A DNA stretch of 64,000 nucleotides from Halorubrum trapanicum (GCF_017873555.1 NZ_JAGGKE010000001.1:409816-473815); one strand, 5' to 3'; positions 35,770-44,883 are shown, counted from the first letter of the stretch. Translations and numbers: made by a program. The notes: generated by a model not told the origin, from the letters alone.

Positions 35770-35854
35770 TACTCGAACCGTCGAGCGGGGCGGACAAAAG
35801 GAACCCGCTCGGGGGCGGGACGGTCGTCGACTGCGATCCGCCCCAGCAGCCCGA

Positions 35855-36301
35855 TCAGACGTACTTGCCGTTCTCCTCGTCTTTCCGCTCGTCGAGGTAC
35901 TCGTGTGCCTCTTCCAGAATCTCGCGGGGACCGTCCTGAGTGATCGTGTTGAGCGCCTGGTCGTAGTCGCGCCACTGGAGGTCGCGGTGTTCCTTCGAGA
36001 GCTCGGCGCTCGCCTCGAACGAGCGGGCGATGAACAGGTGGACCGTCTTGTGGATGGTCTTGCCGTTCGCCTCGAACACGTAGTCGTACTCCTTGCGGAA
36101 GCCGTCGATCAGCCGGAAATCCTCGATCCCGGCCTCCTCGCCGACTTCCCGTATCGCCGTCTGCTGGAGCTCCTCGTCCCCCTCGACCCCGCCTTTGGGG
36201 AACTCCCAGTCCCCCGGTCGGCTCTTCAGGAGCAGGTACTCCCGTTCGCCGCGGGTGTCGCGGAAGAGGATGGCTCCGGCACTGGTCGCTTCGACCGTCA
36301 T
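35855..36301 (-). CDS. Nudix hydrolase (Ap4A hydrolase-like)
   Basis: This 148-residue protein has a complete Nudix box from G37 to I59 (G-x5-E43-x7-R51-E52-x2-E55-E56-x-G58), preceded by DWEFPKGG. SAGAILFRDTRGEREYLLLK is the first strand pair. The size and FPKGG context fit bis(5'-nucleosyl)-tetraphosphatase. It probably removes damaged or signalling nucleotides in the cytoplasm. The ATG at 36301 follows a TAGGGG/CTTTAG stretch about 25 nt upstream. A start at 36322 would add seven residues. Confidence 0.9.
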   Translation of the reverse strand: MTVEATSAGAILFRDTRGEREYLLLKSRPGDWEFPKGGVEGDEELQQTAIREVGEEAGIEDFRLIDGFRKEYDYVFEANGKTIHKTVHLFIARSFEASAELSKEHRDLQWRDYDQALNTITQDGPREILEEAHEYLDERKDEENGKYV

Positions 36302-36474
36302 TGGCCGCAGGTAAGCGATCACCCCTAAAGAGCGTGTCGGACTCCCGAACAGATCCGAGCGACTCGGCGGCGTCGACCGGTCTGCGGACGAGATTCGCGG
36401 GTCGATCGCGCGCGTCGACCGCGGGTAGATGCGTTTTTACCGCTCGGGCGGCCATTCACGCACGACCCCCAGCC

Positions 36475-36807
36475 ATGACCTTCGTCACGAAACTCGACTT
36501 CGCGTCCGGCGACCGCGACGTGCTCGCCGAGACCGTCCAGGAACTCAAGGAGACGCTCGAACGCAAGGGCGCCGAGTGCAAAGGCCCGCACGCGACCCCC
36601 TCGGAGACCGTCACCGTCCCACTGTACAAGAACCTCTCCGCCGGCGACGAGTTCTCTCCGTGGCGCTACGACGTGTACCGGCGCTCGATGGAGATCCACG
36701 GCGCCGACGACATCGCACGCGACGTCGTCGGGCGCGACTTCCCCGACTCGATCCACGTCGAGGTCGAGGTCGACCAGAAGAAGCCGCTCGGTCACCGGCG
36801 GGACTGA
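36475..36807 (+). CDS. uS10-like ribosomal-protein-family protein
   Basis: This 110-residue protein aligns by pattern with ribosomal protein S10: a helix LAETVQELKETLERKGAECK, then GPHATPSETVTVPLYKN with the conserved GP and pT-x-T/V residues, a basic YDVYRRSMEIHG, and a terminal IHVEVEVDQKK strand. It lacks the usual S10 context (EF-1A gene next to it), so it is probably a paralog with a separate or accessory role. A GCGTTTTTAC box ends 35 nt before the ATG. Confidence 0.75.
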   Translation: MTFVTKLDFASGDRDVLAETVQELKETLERKGAECKGPHATPSETVTVPLYKNLSAGDEFSPWRYDVYRRSMEIHGADDIARDVVGRDFPDSIHVEVEVDQKKPLGHRRD

Positions 36808-36894
36808 GGCGCGCGACGACGCCGAACCGGCGGTCGAAACGGTCACGGCTGCGGTTTTCGCCGCGACGGATTCCCGCCGCCAGCGCCCCGCTCG

Positions 36895-38373
36895 TCAGCT
36901 GAGCGTCCGCAGGTTCTCCGTCTCGACGCGGTCCGGCAGCCGGTCGAGCGCGCGCTCGCACCACGCGTCGTGGCCGAGCGTGACGGCCGTCTTGGGGTTG
37001 GCGGCCGCCAGCGCGACGACGCTCTCCGCGGCCGCGACCTGCGCCGCGTCGTCGGTCCGCTCGGGCACTTCGGCGGTGAGCGGGTACGTCTCCGAGAGCG
37101 CGGGCGGGTACGGGCCGAACGGGGGCTTCACGCGCCACACGGCGTCGTACTCGTGATCGGAGGGGGCCTTCGACTCGGTGAGGAGGAGCTTCTCGGGCGC
37201 CGCCAGCCGAGCGAGGCGGTCGCGGTGGCGATCTACCTCCGGGCGGCGGGCCGCCTCGTGGGAGGTGTAGAAGAACGCGTCCTTCGAGCCGGGGTCGGTG
37301 CGCTCCAGCTCGTCGGCGTGGTCGAGCAGCGCGCGGTACCCGTCGAGCATCGCCGGGTGCCCGCGGGCGCGGCGGTCGACGAGTTCCAGCAGCGTCCCCG
37401 AGCGGATCGCCTCCTTCACGCGCCGCAGTTCCTCGAAGGTGACGTGGAGGTTGTGCTCGGCGAGCAGCCGCTCCGTCTCCGCGTCGTCGAACCCGCGGAG
37501 GTCCGCGGGCGCGTGGTCGGCGCACACCGGACACGAGCAGGGGAAGTAGTCGAGGTCCGCGAGGTGTTCCGTCCCGGAGACGGTCAGGTAGCGGCCGTCG
37601 CGCGCCATCAGCGCGTAGGCGGCCGAGTCGAACAGGTCGCAGCCGGCCGCCACCGCGAGCGCCAGCATCATCGGGTGGCCGGCGCCGAACAGGTGGACCG
37701 GCGCGCCCGGCCCGAGCCCGCGCTTCGCCGCCCGCACCGCCTCGACGGTGTCGGCGTAGCGGTAGGAGTTCAGGAGGGGGACCATCGCCCCGACGGGGAA
37801 CACGTCGAGGTCGGTCCCCGCCGCGTGTCGGCCCGCCTCCTCCCGGAGGTCGGCGTAGGTCGACCCCTGAACCGGCGCGTTGACCAGCATCTCGCCGGTC
37901 TCGGCCTCTTCGGCGTCCGCGAGCGCCCGCTTCGTCGTCGCCAGCTCCCGCTCCGCCCGCTCGCGGTCGGCGTCGGGCGGCGTGGGCACGTCGACTGGGG
38001 TCGCCACGTCGCTGCCGATCTGCCGCTGGAACTCGATGATCTCCGCGGTCGTCACGTCGATGTCGCCGTACTCGGCCAGCTGGAAGGAGCCGGAGTCGGT
38101 CATGATCGCGCCGTCGAAGCCGAGGAACTCGTGGAGTCCCTCGTCGACCGCGCGGTCGCGGATGCGGTCGGTGCTGCGGATGATGTAGGAGTTCGTGATC
38201 AGCATCTCCGCGCCGAACTCCGATTCGAGCCGCTCCGGCTCGATCGTGAGCACGTTGGGGTTGACCACGGGCAGGAGCGCCGGCGTCTCGACCGTGACGC
38301 CGGCGCGCGGGACCTCCAGCCGGCCGATCCGCCCGGCGGCGTCGTGGTCCCGGATCTCGAAGTGATCGCGCAT
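36895..38373 (-). CDS. tgtA: tRNA-guanine(15) transglycosylase (archaeosine pathway)
   Basis: This 492-residue enzyme replaces G15 in the tRNA D-loop with preQ0, the first step to archaeosine. The catalytic nucleophile D93 lies in [19 protein letters not shown] and [18 protein letters not shown] are family segments. The zinc site is seen as [11 protein letters not shown]. The C-terminal extension beyond about residue 350 fits the full archaeal TgtA rather than bacterial Tgt. It lies downstream of the Nif3-like gene on the same strand. Confidence 0.95.
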   Translation of the reverse strand: MRDHFEIRDHDAAGRIGRLEVPRAGVTVETPALLPVVNPNVLTIEPERLESEFGAEMLITNSYIIRSTDRIRDRAVDEGLHEFLGFDGAIMTDSGSFQLAEYGDIDVTTAEIIEFQRQIGSDVATPVDVPTPPDADRERAERELATTKRALADAEEAETGEMLVNAPVQGSTYADLREEAGRHAAGTDLDVFPVGAMVPLLNSYRYADTVEAVRAAKRGLGPGAPVHLFGAGHPMMLALAVAAGCDLFDSAAYALMARDGRYLTVSGTEHLADLDYFPCSCPVCADHAPADLRGFDDAETERLLAEHNLHVTFEELRRVKEAIRSGTLLELVDRRARGHPAMLDGYRALLDHADELERTDPGSKDAFFYTSHEAARRPEVDRHRDRLARLAAPEKLLLTESKAPSDHEYDAVWRVKPPFGPYPPALSETYPLTAEVPERTDDAAQVAAAESVVALAAANPKTAVTLGHDAWCERALDRLPDRVETENLRTLS

Positions 38374-38463
38374 ACCCCGACTGTGCGGACGCGGGCGGTA
38401 AGGGTTGCGTTCGGCGGTGACGGGCCGGCAGCCGGGCGCTCGGACGCGACCGTCCGCGACGGC

Positions 38464-39240
38464 CTACAGCCCCGTCGGGTGCGAGGCGTACGTCGTCTCC
38501 AGCCCCCACTCGCTCGACAGCGACTCCAGCGCGCGGACGCCGAACGTCTCCGTGGCGTAGTGGCCGGCGAGGAACACCGTGAGACCGGCCTCCCGAGCCT
38601 CGTGGTAGACCTTCCCTTTCCCCTCGCCGGTGATCAGCGCGTCCGCGTCGGCCGCGACCGCCTCGTCGAGCCAGTCGACGCCGGAGCCGGTGACGACCGC
38701 GACGCGCTCGATCTCCTCGGGTCCGAAGTCGAGGACGCGGGTCGGCGACGGCTCACCCTTCGGCTGGCCCTCGAACCCGTCGAGCGTCTCGCGGATCGCG
38801 TCCGCCGAGCGCGGCGACGCCGTCTCCCCGATCGTTCCGATCGTCACCGGCCCGATCTCGCCGAACGGCTCCCGCCCTGAAAGGCCGACCGCGTCTGCGA
38901 CACCCGCAGCGTTGCCCAGTTCCGAGTGCCCGTCGAGCGGGAGGTGAGAGACGTACAGCGCGACGTCGTTCTCGATCAGGGCCGCGATCCGGTCGTGCGC
39001 GCGTCCCGTGACGCGCTCGATGCCCCCCCACGAGAGTCCGTGGTGGACGACGAGGGCGTCGGCGCCCGCGTCGGCGGCGGTCTCGATCGTCGCCTGCGCG
39101 GCGTCAACTGCGAACGCGACGCGTTCGATTTCGGCCTCGTCCGGACCCACCTGTAGCCCGTTCGCGCTCGCGTCGACGTCGGCGTACGCGGCCGTGTCGA
39201 GTTCGTCGTCGAGTCGGTCGACGTACTCGGAGAGCTTCAT
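38464..39240 (-). CDS. Nif3-like dinuclear metal-centre protein
   Basis: This 258-residue protein has DASANGLQVGPDEAEIERVA, LVVHHGLSWGG with the first metal His pair, LYVSHLPLDGHSELGNA with the second His/Asp, and a late FLAGHYATETFGV with a His and Glu. This is the Nif3/YbgI pattern of a hexameric toroid that binds two metals. The biochemical role is still unclear. Proposed roles include NAD metabolism and GTP cyclohydrolase I type 2. It is followed by tgtA. Confidence 0.92.
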   Translation of the reverse strand: MKLSEYVDRLDDELDTAAYADVDASANGLQVGPDEAEIERVAFAVDAAQATIETAADAGADALVVHHGLSWGGIERVTGRAHDRIAALIENDVALYVSHLPLDGHSELGNAAGVADAVGLSGREPFGEIGPVTIGTIGETASPRSADAIRETLDGFEGQPKGEPSPTRVLDFGPEEIERVAVVTGSGVDWLDEAVAADADALITGEGKGKVYHEAREAGLTVFLAGHYATETFGVRALESLSSEWGLETTYASHPTGL

Positions 39241-39339
39241 ACCGGACCGTGGACCGGGCGGGGAATAAAGCGCGGCGGTCCGTCGGGATCAAATCGAGTC
39301 GCAGGTGCGATCGATCCGCGACCCCTGCGGCCAACGGTT

Positions 39340-39761
39340 TATAAATAACCGAGGCGGTGGCGCGTGCCTGCGAGCGGCCGCCACCGGCGGCCGCGAGTCA
39401 GCACGCGCGAGGGAGTCAGTCGCCGGAGCGAAGCGACGGCGACTGACGAGGCTGGGGAGGTGTGAGGTGCTGTGCAGGGCGGGACTCAAAGGGGCAGCCG
39501 CGAGGGCGGCGTAGGCGACCCAAGTACCGCAAGGAGGGGAGCGTCAGCGACCGACTGAGGAACGCAGCGAGCGTACGCCGCCCTCGCGGCTGGGGCTTTG
39601 GAGGTAGTCGTCGTCGATCCGCTGTTAGCTATTTATATGCGAGCGGCTGGGGGTTTGGCGGTGTTTGTCGTCGATCCGCAGTCACCCATTTATAAACGAC
39701 CGGCTGGAGATTCAGAAGAGTTCCTCGTTGACCCGCTGTCAACTAGTTATAAACGACGAAC
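39340..39761 (-). repeat. Structured dispersed repeat, copy 1
   Basis: This fills the gap between nif3-like and hemA genes. On the plus strand it reads: a TTTATAAATAACC stretch; stem A (GCGTGC 39362-39367 with GCACGC 39401-39406, inner 8-bp CGGCCGCC/GGCGGCCG); stem B (11-bp GTCAGTCGCCG 39415-39425 with 39437-39447); a conserved linker containing GACTCAAAGGGGCAG; stem C (19-bp, 39495-39513 with 39574-39592); then three 57-nt units from 39587 to 39757, ending 4 nt short of the hemA stop. Copies 2 and 3 share the plan with compensating changes in the stems. Both flanking genes run on the minus strand, so a transcript there would include it. No protein-coding signal is seen. Confidence 0.85.
39587..39757 (-). 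repeat. Three 57-nt tandem units (copy 1 array)
   Basis: Units start at 39587, 39644 and 39701, each exactly 57 nt. Each begins CGGCTGG on the plus strand and has a conserved GATCCGC core. On the plus strand the units end in TTATATGCGAG, TTATAAACGAC and TTATAAACGAC respectively. On the minus strand each unit therefore begins with an A/T-rich TATA-like box pointing into the structured part. Promoter function is inferred. Confidence 0.8.
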
Positions 39762-41102
39762 TTAGTCGTCGAGCTCCTCGGCGATGGAGTCGGGGACCGC
39801 GTCGGGACCGCCGACCGCAGCGTCAGTAATATCCGCCTCCTCCGGTCTCTCGGCCTCTGACGTGAACTCGGGGTCGAACAGCCGGAGCGCGGTCCGGATC
39901 GTCTCCCAGTCGTCCTCGCCGGCGGCGTCCCGGAGCGAGCGCGTCGGCGCCGCGAGCAGCTGGCCAACCAAGGCGTCCGCCAGGTCCGCGACCGTCTCGC
40001 GCTGCTCGTCGGTCAGGCCGCCCTGCGCCTCCAGCTTCGACATCGCGCGGTCGAGCTCGCGCGCCTTCACCTGGTCGGCGCCGGCGTACATCGACGAGAT
40101 GGCGTCGTCCGCGCGCTTGCGCTTGTACGCCTCCAGGATGCGCTCTAACTCCTCGTCGATGATCGACTCGACGTCGCGGGCCTCCTGCGCGCGGCTCTCG
40201 CGGGTCCGGCGCGTGACGTCTTCGAGGTCGTCGATGTCGTAGACGGTGACGCCCTCGCGGGCGCCGGCCGCCGGGTCGACGTCGCGCGGCTGCGCGATGT
40301 CGATACAGACGACCCGCCCGGCGCCGTCGACGTACGACGGGTGGACGATCAGGTCCGGGCTGCCCGTCGCGGTGACGACGAGGTCGGCCTCGGGGATGAC
40401 CGCGGGGAGGTCCGCGAGCGACACCGCCTCCGCGGGGGTGTCGACCTCCTCGACGACGAACTCCGCGTGCGGGACGGTGCGGTTCGCGACGACGATCTCC
40501 GAGACGGCGGTGTCGTCGAGCGTGCGGGCCGCGAGCGTCCCCATCTCGCCGGCGCCGACGACGACGGCGGTGCCGTCGGTCAGGTCGATCTCGCTGGCCG
40601 CCAGCCGGACCGCCGCGGAGCCGAGCGAGACGACGCCCTCGTTGATCTCGGTCTCCGTCCGCGCGCGCTCGCCGACGTGGAGCGCCTTCGTCACGGCGTC
40701 TTTCAGGACGGGACCGATCCCGCCCGCGGACTTCGACTCCTCGTAGGCCTCGCGCAGCTGGCCGATGATCTGGTCTTCGCCGAGCACGAGCGACTCAAGC
40801 CCGGACGCGACCCGCATCAGGTGCTCTAAGCTCTCCTCGTGGTCGAGGCGGCGGACCGCGCCGCCGCGAACCTCCGGCGCGAACGTCGACAGCGCCGTCG
40901 CGCCGTCGACGGTGCGGTCGGTGACGACGTACGCCTCCGAGCGGTTACACGTCTGCACCGCGAACGCCTCTTCGACCCCTTCGCGAGCGAGCAGGTCGGA
41001 GACGGTCGCGCGGACGCCGTCGCCGCCGGCGGCCTCGATCTCGTCGACGGTCGCGTCGGCGTGGGCGACGCTCACGCCGGCGATCGCACCCGTCTCTCTC
41101 AT
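39762..41102 (-). CDS. hemA: Glutamyl-tRNA reductase
   Basis: This 446-residue enzyme reduces glutamyl-tRNA to glutamate-1-semialdehyde, the first step of tetrapyrrole synthesis. The catalytic C52 lies in VQTCNRSEAYV. EDQIIGQLREAY, the NADPH motif VVVGAGEMGTLAA and DIAQPRDVDPAAG are family signatures, and the C-terminal dimerisation helix region follows. The start ATG at 41102 overlaps the stop of the precorrin-2 dehydrogenase gene (ATGA), so the two are one operon. The extra N-terminal frame to 41177 lies inside the upstream gene. Confidence 0.96.
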   Translation of the reverse strand: MRETGAIAGVSVAHADATVDEIEAAGGDGVRATVSDLLAREGVEEAFAVQTCNRSEAYVVTDRTVDGATALSTFAPEVRGGAVRRLDHEESLEHLMRVASGLESLVLGEDQIIGQLREAYEESKSAGGIGPVLKDAVTKALHVGERARTETEINEGVVSLGSAAVRLAASEIDLTDGTAVVVGAGEMGTLAARTLDDTAVSEIVVANRTVPHAEFVVEEVDTPAEAVSLADLPAVIPEADLVVTATGSPDLIVHPSYVDGAGRVVCIDIAQPRDVDPAAGAREGVTVYDIDDLEDVTRRTRESRAQEARDVESIIDEELERILEAYKRKRADDAISSMYAGADQVKARELDRAMSKLEAQGGLTDEQRETVADLADALVGQLLAAPTRSLRDAAGEDDWETIRTALRLFDPEFTSEAERPEEADITDAAVGGPDAVPDSIAEELDD

Positions 41103-41803
41103 CGATTGAGTACCTCCTCGATCACGGTGTCGGCCTCTTGCCGTCCGTTGGATCTCCCCTTTTGTAAACCCTTCCAAACCCCCCGCGACCTGACAACGCG
41201 CCGGACCGCTTCCCGGCGCGTCTCGGGGTCGATACCCGCCGATTTCAGCTCCTCGCGGATCTCGCCCGAGAGCGCCGCCATCTCGCCGGCGCCCTCGATC
41301 TCGGCTTCGATCCGCTCCCGCAGCGCCTTCGCGAGCGCGGGGCTGGTCCCCCCCGTCGAGAGCGCCACGGTTACCGGGTCGTCCTCGACCGTCGCGGGCA
41401 CCACGACGCTTCCCGGGTCGCGCCCGCCCGAGACGTCCGTCCGGTTGACCAGTATTCCACGGTCGAGCGCGGCCGCCTCCACGGCCGCGTTGACCGCGGC
41501 GTCGTCGGTCGCGGCGACCGCGATCGCCGGGTCGAACCGGTCGATCCAGTCGCCCACGGCGTCGGCGTCCGGGGCGGCGCGGACCAGTTCAACTGCCGGC
41601 GCTTCGTTCCCGTCGCCGTCGCCGTTCCCGTCGCTGTTCCCGTCGCGTCCGTCCGCGAGCGAGCGCAGCCGCTCGTCGAACTCGGGGCTGATGACGACGA
41701 TCCGGGCGGCCTCGTCGAACCCGCGGGCCTTCCGCGCACCCACTGAGCCGCCCCCGAAGACGACGACCGTCTCGCCCGCGAAGTCGTGGTACAGCGGCGT
41801 CAC
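41099..41803 (-). CDS. Precorrin-2 dehydrogenase (CysG N-terminal/Met8-like)
   Basis: This 234-residue protein has the NAD-binding FGGGSVGARKA (G17-A26), IAVAATDDAAVN, and VPATVEDDPVTVALSTGGTSPALAKALR, all typical of the CysG-N/Met8/SirC family. It oxidises precorrin-2 to sirohydrochlorin on the way to siroheme. An Asn/Gly/Asp insertion near residue 55 is low complexity. It starts at a GTG and is translationally coupled to hemA. Together with the next gene it fits siroheme-dependent heme synthesis. Confidence 0.92.
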   Translation of the reverse strand: MTPLYHDFAGETVVVFGGGSVGARKARGFDEAARIVVISPEFDERLRSLADGRDGNSDGNGDGDGNEAPAVELVRAAPDADAVGDWIDRFDPAIAVAATDDAAVNAAVEAAALDRGILVNRTDVSGGRDPGSVVVPATVEDDPVTVALSTGGTSPALAKALRERIEAEIEGAGEMAALSGEIREELKSAGIDPETRREAVRRVVRSRGVWKGLQKGRSNGRQEADTVIEEVLNR

Positions 41804-41834
41804 GGCGCACCTCCGAGCGGCGGGAGTCGGCGGG

Positions 41835-42920
41835 TCACGCCGTGTTGCTGTCCGCCCGGTCCGCGATGCGGATGCCGGTCTTCTTCAGGATGCGCGTCGA
41901 GAACAGCGTGTCCCAGTCGTCGGCGCCGACGTCCCAGTGCTCGTCCATCAGCTCCCGCACCTCCGCGATCCGGCGCTCGCTTTCCGCCTCCGTGCGGCCG
42001 TGCGTCATCGCGAAGAAGTTGTACTCCCAGACGCCCGCGTGTCGCGGGCGCTCGTAGCAGTGGGTGACGAAGTCCAGCGCCGCCACCGCGGGCCCGACGT
42101 CGTCTAGGGCCGCCTCGGGCACGTCCCAGACCGTCATGCCGTTCTCCGTGTAGCCGAGCGCGTAGTGGTTCGGGATGACGCCGACGCGGCGCACCTTCCC
42201 CTCCCGCTCGAACCGCTTCACCGTCTCGATCACCCAGTCGACGTCGGCGTCGAGGGCTGCCGCCACGTCCGCGTACGGCGTCTCCGTCACCGGCAGCCCG
42301 CCCTGAATCTCGACGACGAGGTCGCGCTCGTCGGGCGTGAGCGTCCCGCGGTCGCTCGGCGTCACCTCGGGACCGAGGTCCGAGAGGTCGACGTCGCCGT
42401 CGGGGACCGGGCCGTCGACGAGGAACTTCGCGCCGACGTGGAACTCCCGGAGCTTCGGGAGGTTGTACGTCTCCTGGCCCGTCGCGGCCTCGATCTCCGC
42501 GAGCACCTCCGCGACGCGGTCGCTCCCGTCCTTGTCCGGGTCCGGGTGGTCCGCGACGCTCACGACGAACCACATGTTGAGGTGCGGGTGTTCGCGCTCG
42601 TAGTTGTGCGCGACCGCGGTGAACTCGTTGACGGTCTCCGCGATCTCCTCGTAGCGGTCCTCGGGCGCGTGCATCGCCACGAGCGACGCGGCGCCGCCGA
42701 TCTCCTCGGCGTTGACGAGCGCGCCGAACCGCGAGAGGATTCCCTCTTCGTCGAGTTCGCGCACGCGCTCGCACAACTCCGGACCGGTCACCTCGACCCC
42801 GCGCTCGCGGAGCGCGGCCGCCGCCGCGTCGAAGGGGCGCTCCGCGACCGGGAAGCCGCCCTGGAACGCGTTGATGATCGCGCGGTCGAGCGCCGTCAGA
42901 TCCGCGTCGACCTCCTGCAT
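41835..42920 (-). CDS. ahbB: Siroheme decarboxylase, AhbA/AhbB double-domain form
   Basis: This 361-residue protein contains two Lrp/AsnC-like modules. Each begins with a helix-turn-helix-like segment (ALDRAIINAFQGGFPVAERPF and ERDLVVEIQGGLPVTETPY) and ends with an AsnC-type ligand domain. The middle FNEFTAVAHNYEREHPHLNMWF and the later FVTHCYERPRHAGVWEYNFF, with their HNYxR/HCYxR cores, are the siroheme-decarboxylase hallmarks. It converts siroheme to 12,18-didecarboxysiroheme. A box-like TTATTCTCG lies about 25 nt upstream. It is often misannotated as a transcription regulator. Confidence 0.9.
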   Translation of the reverse strand: MQEVDADLTALDRAIINAFQGGFPVAERPFDAAAAALRERGVEVTGPELCERVRELDEEGILSRFGALVNAEEIGGAASLVAMHAPEDRYEEIAETVNEFTAVAHNYEREHPHLNMWFVVSVADHPDPDKDGSDRVAEVLAEIEAATGQETYNLPKLREFHVGAKFLVDGPVPDGDVDLSDLGPEVTPSDRGTLTPDERDLVVEIQGGLPVTETPYADVAAALDADVDWVIETVKRFEREGKVRRVGVIPNHYALGYTENGMTVWDVPEAALDDVGPAVAALDFVTHCYERPRHAGVWEYNFFAMTHGRTEAESERRIAEVRELMDEHWDVGADDWDTLFSTRILKKTGIRIADRADSNTA

Positions 42921-43019
42921 GAGTCGAGTTCGGGACCGAGCGAGAATAAGCGGTTCGACCTGACTCGGCGGTGTCGGACGAGCGGACCGGCGCGAGCCGC
43001 GTCGGTCGCCCCGGCTGCG

Positions 43020-43487
43020 CTACTCGTCCACGTCGCGGGCGATGTCCGCGAGCGACGACCGCGGCCCGCGGTTCGCGTCGTACACGGTCCGTTCACCGGG
43101 GATACGCAGTCCGTACAGCTCGCCGGGCACCACCACGTCGAAGACGACGCTGTCGCCCGGCTCCCGGTCGTTCTCGTCGAGCCACTCGACCAACCGGTTC
43201 GCCCCCTCGCCCGCGAGGCGGGCGAGCCGCCGGTTGTCGAACGCGCCGCGGAGGAGCCGCCCCTTCGAGTCGGCCGCGACCCGCGCGTGGTACTCCTCGC
43301 GGTCGATCACGACCCGAACGATGTCGTCCGCGCTCAGTCCGAGTTCGTCACAGGTTCCGGACTCGACGCGCCTGTCGAGCGCGTCGTCGTCGGGGAGCCT
43401 GGCGCACGGGCGACGAGTGCCGCCGCTCCGGGCGAGCGAGACGCGGATCGAAGAAACGTCCTCGCCGTCGGAGGGGACGCGAGGCAT
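43020..43487 (-). CDS. Conserved haloarchaeal hypothetical protein (DUF7112-like)
   Basis: This 155-residue protein has SSIRVSLARSGGTRRPCARL, VVIDREEYHARVAADSKGRL, GAFDNRRLARLAGEGANRLV and VPGELYGLRIPGERTVYDAN. It appears to be a small beta-rich soluble protein. I recall a DUF7112-type haloarchaeal family with these features but could not verify it. It lies 9 nt after the S6e stop on the same strand and may be co-transcribed with it. Confidence 0.7.
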   Translation of the reverse strand: MPRVPSDGEDVSSIRVSLARSGGTRRPCARLPDDDALDRRVESGTCDELGLSADDIVRVVIDREEYHARVAADSKGRLLRGAFDNRRLARLAGEGANRLVEWLDENDREPGDSVVFDVVVPGELYGLRIPGERTVYDANRGPRSSLADIARDVDE

Positions 43488-43496
43488 CGGGGACCG

Positions 43497-43904
43497 TTAC
43501 TCGTCGTCTTCGGCGTCTTCGGCGTCGCCCTCGCCGAACGCGGCCGCGACGTCGCCGTCGCCGTCGACGACGCTCGCGTTGATCTGCGCGACGTCGTCGT
43601 CGATCTCGCGGCCGCGGACGGTGATCCGCTTGCGCTCGCCCTCGCGGGACGGCTCGAAGCCGACGCCGCCCTCGAGGAGGAGCTCCTTCAGGCGGGTGCC
43701 GGAGACGTCCTCGCGCATCGGGCGCCCGGTCTCGTCGGAGCCGCCGGTGAGTTCGATCGTGTGCTCGGAGAGTCCGACGGCGTCGCCGCCGATCTCGTCG
43801 CCGAGTTCGCGACCGAGGAATCGGTTGGCGTCCTGTCCGTCGACCTCTCGCTGGAACGTCTCGCCGGTCTCGGGGTCGGCGACGACGACTTTGAATTCGG
43901 CCAT
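43497..43904 (-). CDS. rps6e: 30S ribosomal protein S6e
   Basis: This 135-residue protein starts at MAEFKVVVADPETGETFQ, the standard S6e start. FLGRELGDEIGGDAVGLSEHTIELTGG and GRPMREDVSG continue the family pattern, with KRITVRGREIDDDVAQIN at the C-terminal side and a final acidic tail. The ATG at 43904 has a CTTTTTATG box about 25 nt upstream. The ORF start at 43937 would include the box and was rejected. Confidence 0.95.
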   Translation of the reverse strand: MAEFKVVVADPETGETFQREVDGQDANRFLGRELGDEIGGDAVGLSEHTIELTGGSDETGRPMREDVSGTRLKELLLEGGVGFEPSREGERKRITVRGREIDDDVAQINASVVDGDGDVAAAFGEGDAEDAEDDE

Positions 43905-43970
43905 GCGCGAACCCAGATGCCCGCGCATAAAAAGCACGTCGAAACGTCGGAACCGCGAGCCGCGCCGCGC

Positions 43971-44753
43971 TCAGGCGTCTGCCCCGTCGACGCGCACGAT
44001 CTCTCGCTCGCCGTCGCCCCACGGTCCCTCGACGAACGCGGCCTCGACCGCGCGGGCGACGGCCTCCGGGTCGTCCGGACCGTCGGCGTCGGCGACGCTC
44101 CCGACCGACTCCGGGTCGAAGGGCACGTCGAGCGCGTCGTAGACCGGGTCGGTGACCGACGCGATCGGACCGGGGTCCGCCGCCGAGACGACGAGGACGC
44201 CCGCGACGAGCGCCGCGTCGGCGCGGACGCGCTGCGCGAGGCCCGCAACTTTTCCGCCGGTTGAAGCGCTCGCGCCGTCCGCGCCGGTTCCGCCGACCGT
44301 CACGCCCGCCCCGCCCGCCTCACCACCGCCGCCCCCAACCCGCAGCGAGTGGTCGCCGGGACAGAAGGCGTCCGGCGGCTCCCCCCGTACCACGTCCGCG
44401 CCGAGGTCTCGGAGCGCGCCGCGGAGCGTCTCGGCCGCGACCTCGTACCGCGAGTCGATCGATCCGCGCCCGTCGCCCGTCGGCACCGCGACGCCGACCG
44501 AGAGGGTTGAGCCGGTGTACGCCACCGCGCGGCCGCCCACGTCGCGCTCGACCGGGGGAAAGCCGGCGTCGCGCGCCGCGCGCTTCGCCTCCACGAATCC
44601 GTCCTCGCGGGCGTCGCGGCGGCCGAACGCGACCTGTCGCGGCGGCGCGGTGACGCGCACGGCCGGGACGCCCGCCGCGGCCGACGCGAGCAGGTCCGCG
44701 GCGGGCGCACGGTTGGCCGCGGGCGAGGAGCGGTCCCCCCTGTACACGCGCAT
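43971..44753 (-). CDS. Lipoate/biotin protein ligase family protein
   Basis: This 260-residue protein resembles lipoate-protein ligase A: LRVTAPPRQVAFGRRDA, the GGRAVAYTGSTLSVGVAVP stretch with the R-x-x-GGxAVxH-like site (His replaced by Tyr), and the lysine-bearing GGKVAGLAQRVRADAALVAG. It may attach lipoate or a related cofactor to dehydrogenase E2 or GcvH proteins. The middle has a Gly-rich insertion of about 30 residues. The missing His suggests an altered or weak activity. Confidence 0.8.
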   Translation of the reverse strand: MRVYRGDRSSPAANRAPAADLLASAAAGVPAVRVTAPPRQVAFGRRDAREDGFVEAKRAARDAGFPPVERDVGGRAVAYTGSTLSVGVAVPTGDGRGSIDSRYEVAAETLRGALRDLGADVVRGEPPDAFCPGDHSLRVGGGGGEAGGAGVTVGGTGADGASASTGGKVAGLAQRVRADAALVAGVLVVSAADPGPIASVTDPVYDALDVPFDPESVGSVADADGPDDPEAVARAVEAAFVEGPWGDGEREIVRVDGADA

Positions 44754-44883
44754 GGATCGAACCCAGGGCGGGGGAGCACAAGCACTTTGCGGCGGGCGGT
44801 GTCGGTCGCGTTCCCGTCTCGCGCCGCGCTCGTCGGCGCGTGACACAACAGTTTTGTCGGCCGTGGAAGTGATACAGGTATCG

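Noticed and set aside
36970..38880. A 636-codon plus-strand frame opposite tgtA
   Set aside because: Shadow of tgtA and the nif3-like gene. No motif.
39305..39514. Short open frames inside the structured repeats
   Set aside because: The peptides are Arg/Gly/Ala-rich and change with the stems. The conserved feature is pairing, not protein sequence.
39587..39757. 57-nt units as a CRISPR array
   Set aside because: There is no alternation of identical repeat and unique spacer, units diverge along their whole length, and no cas genes are present.
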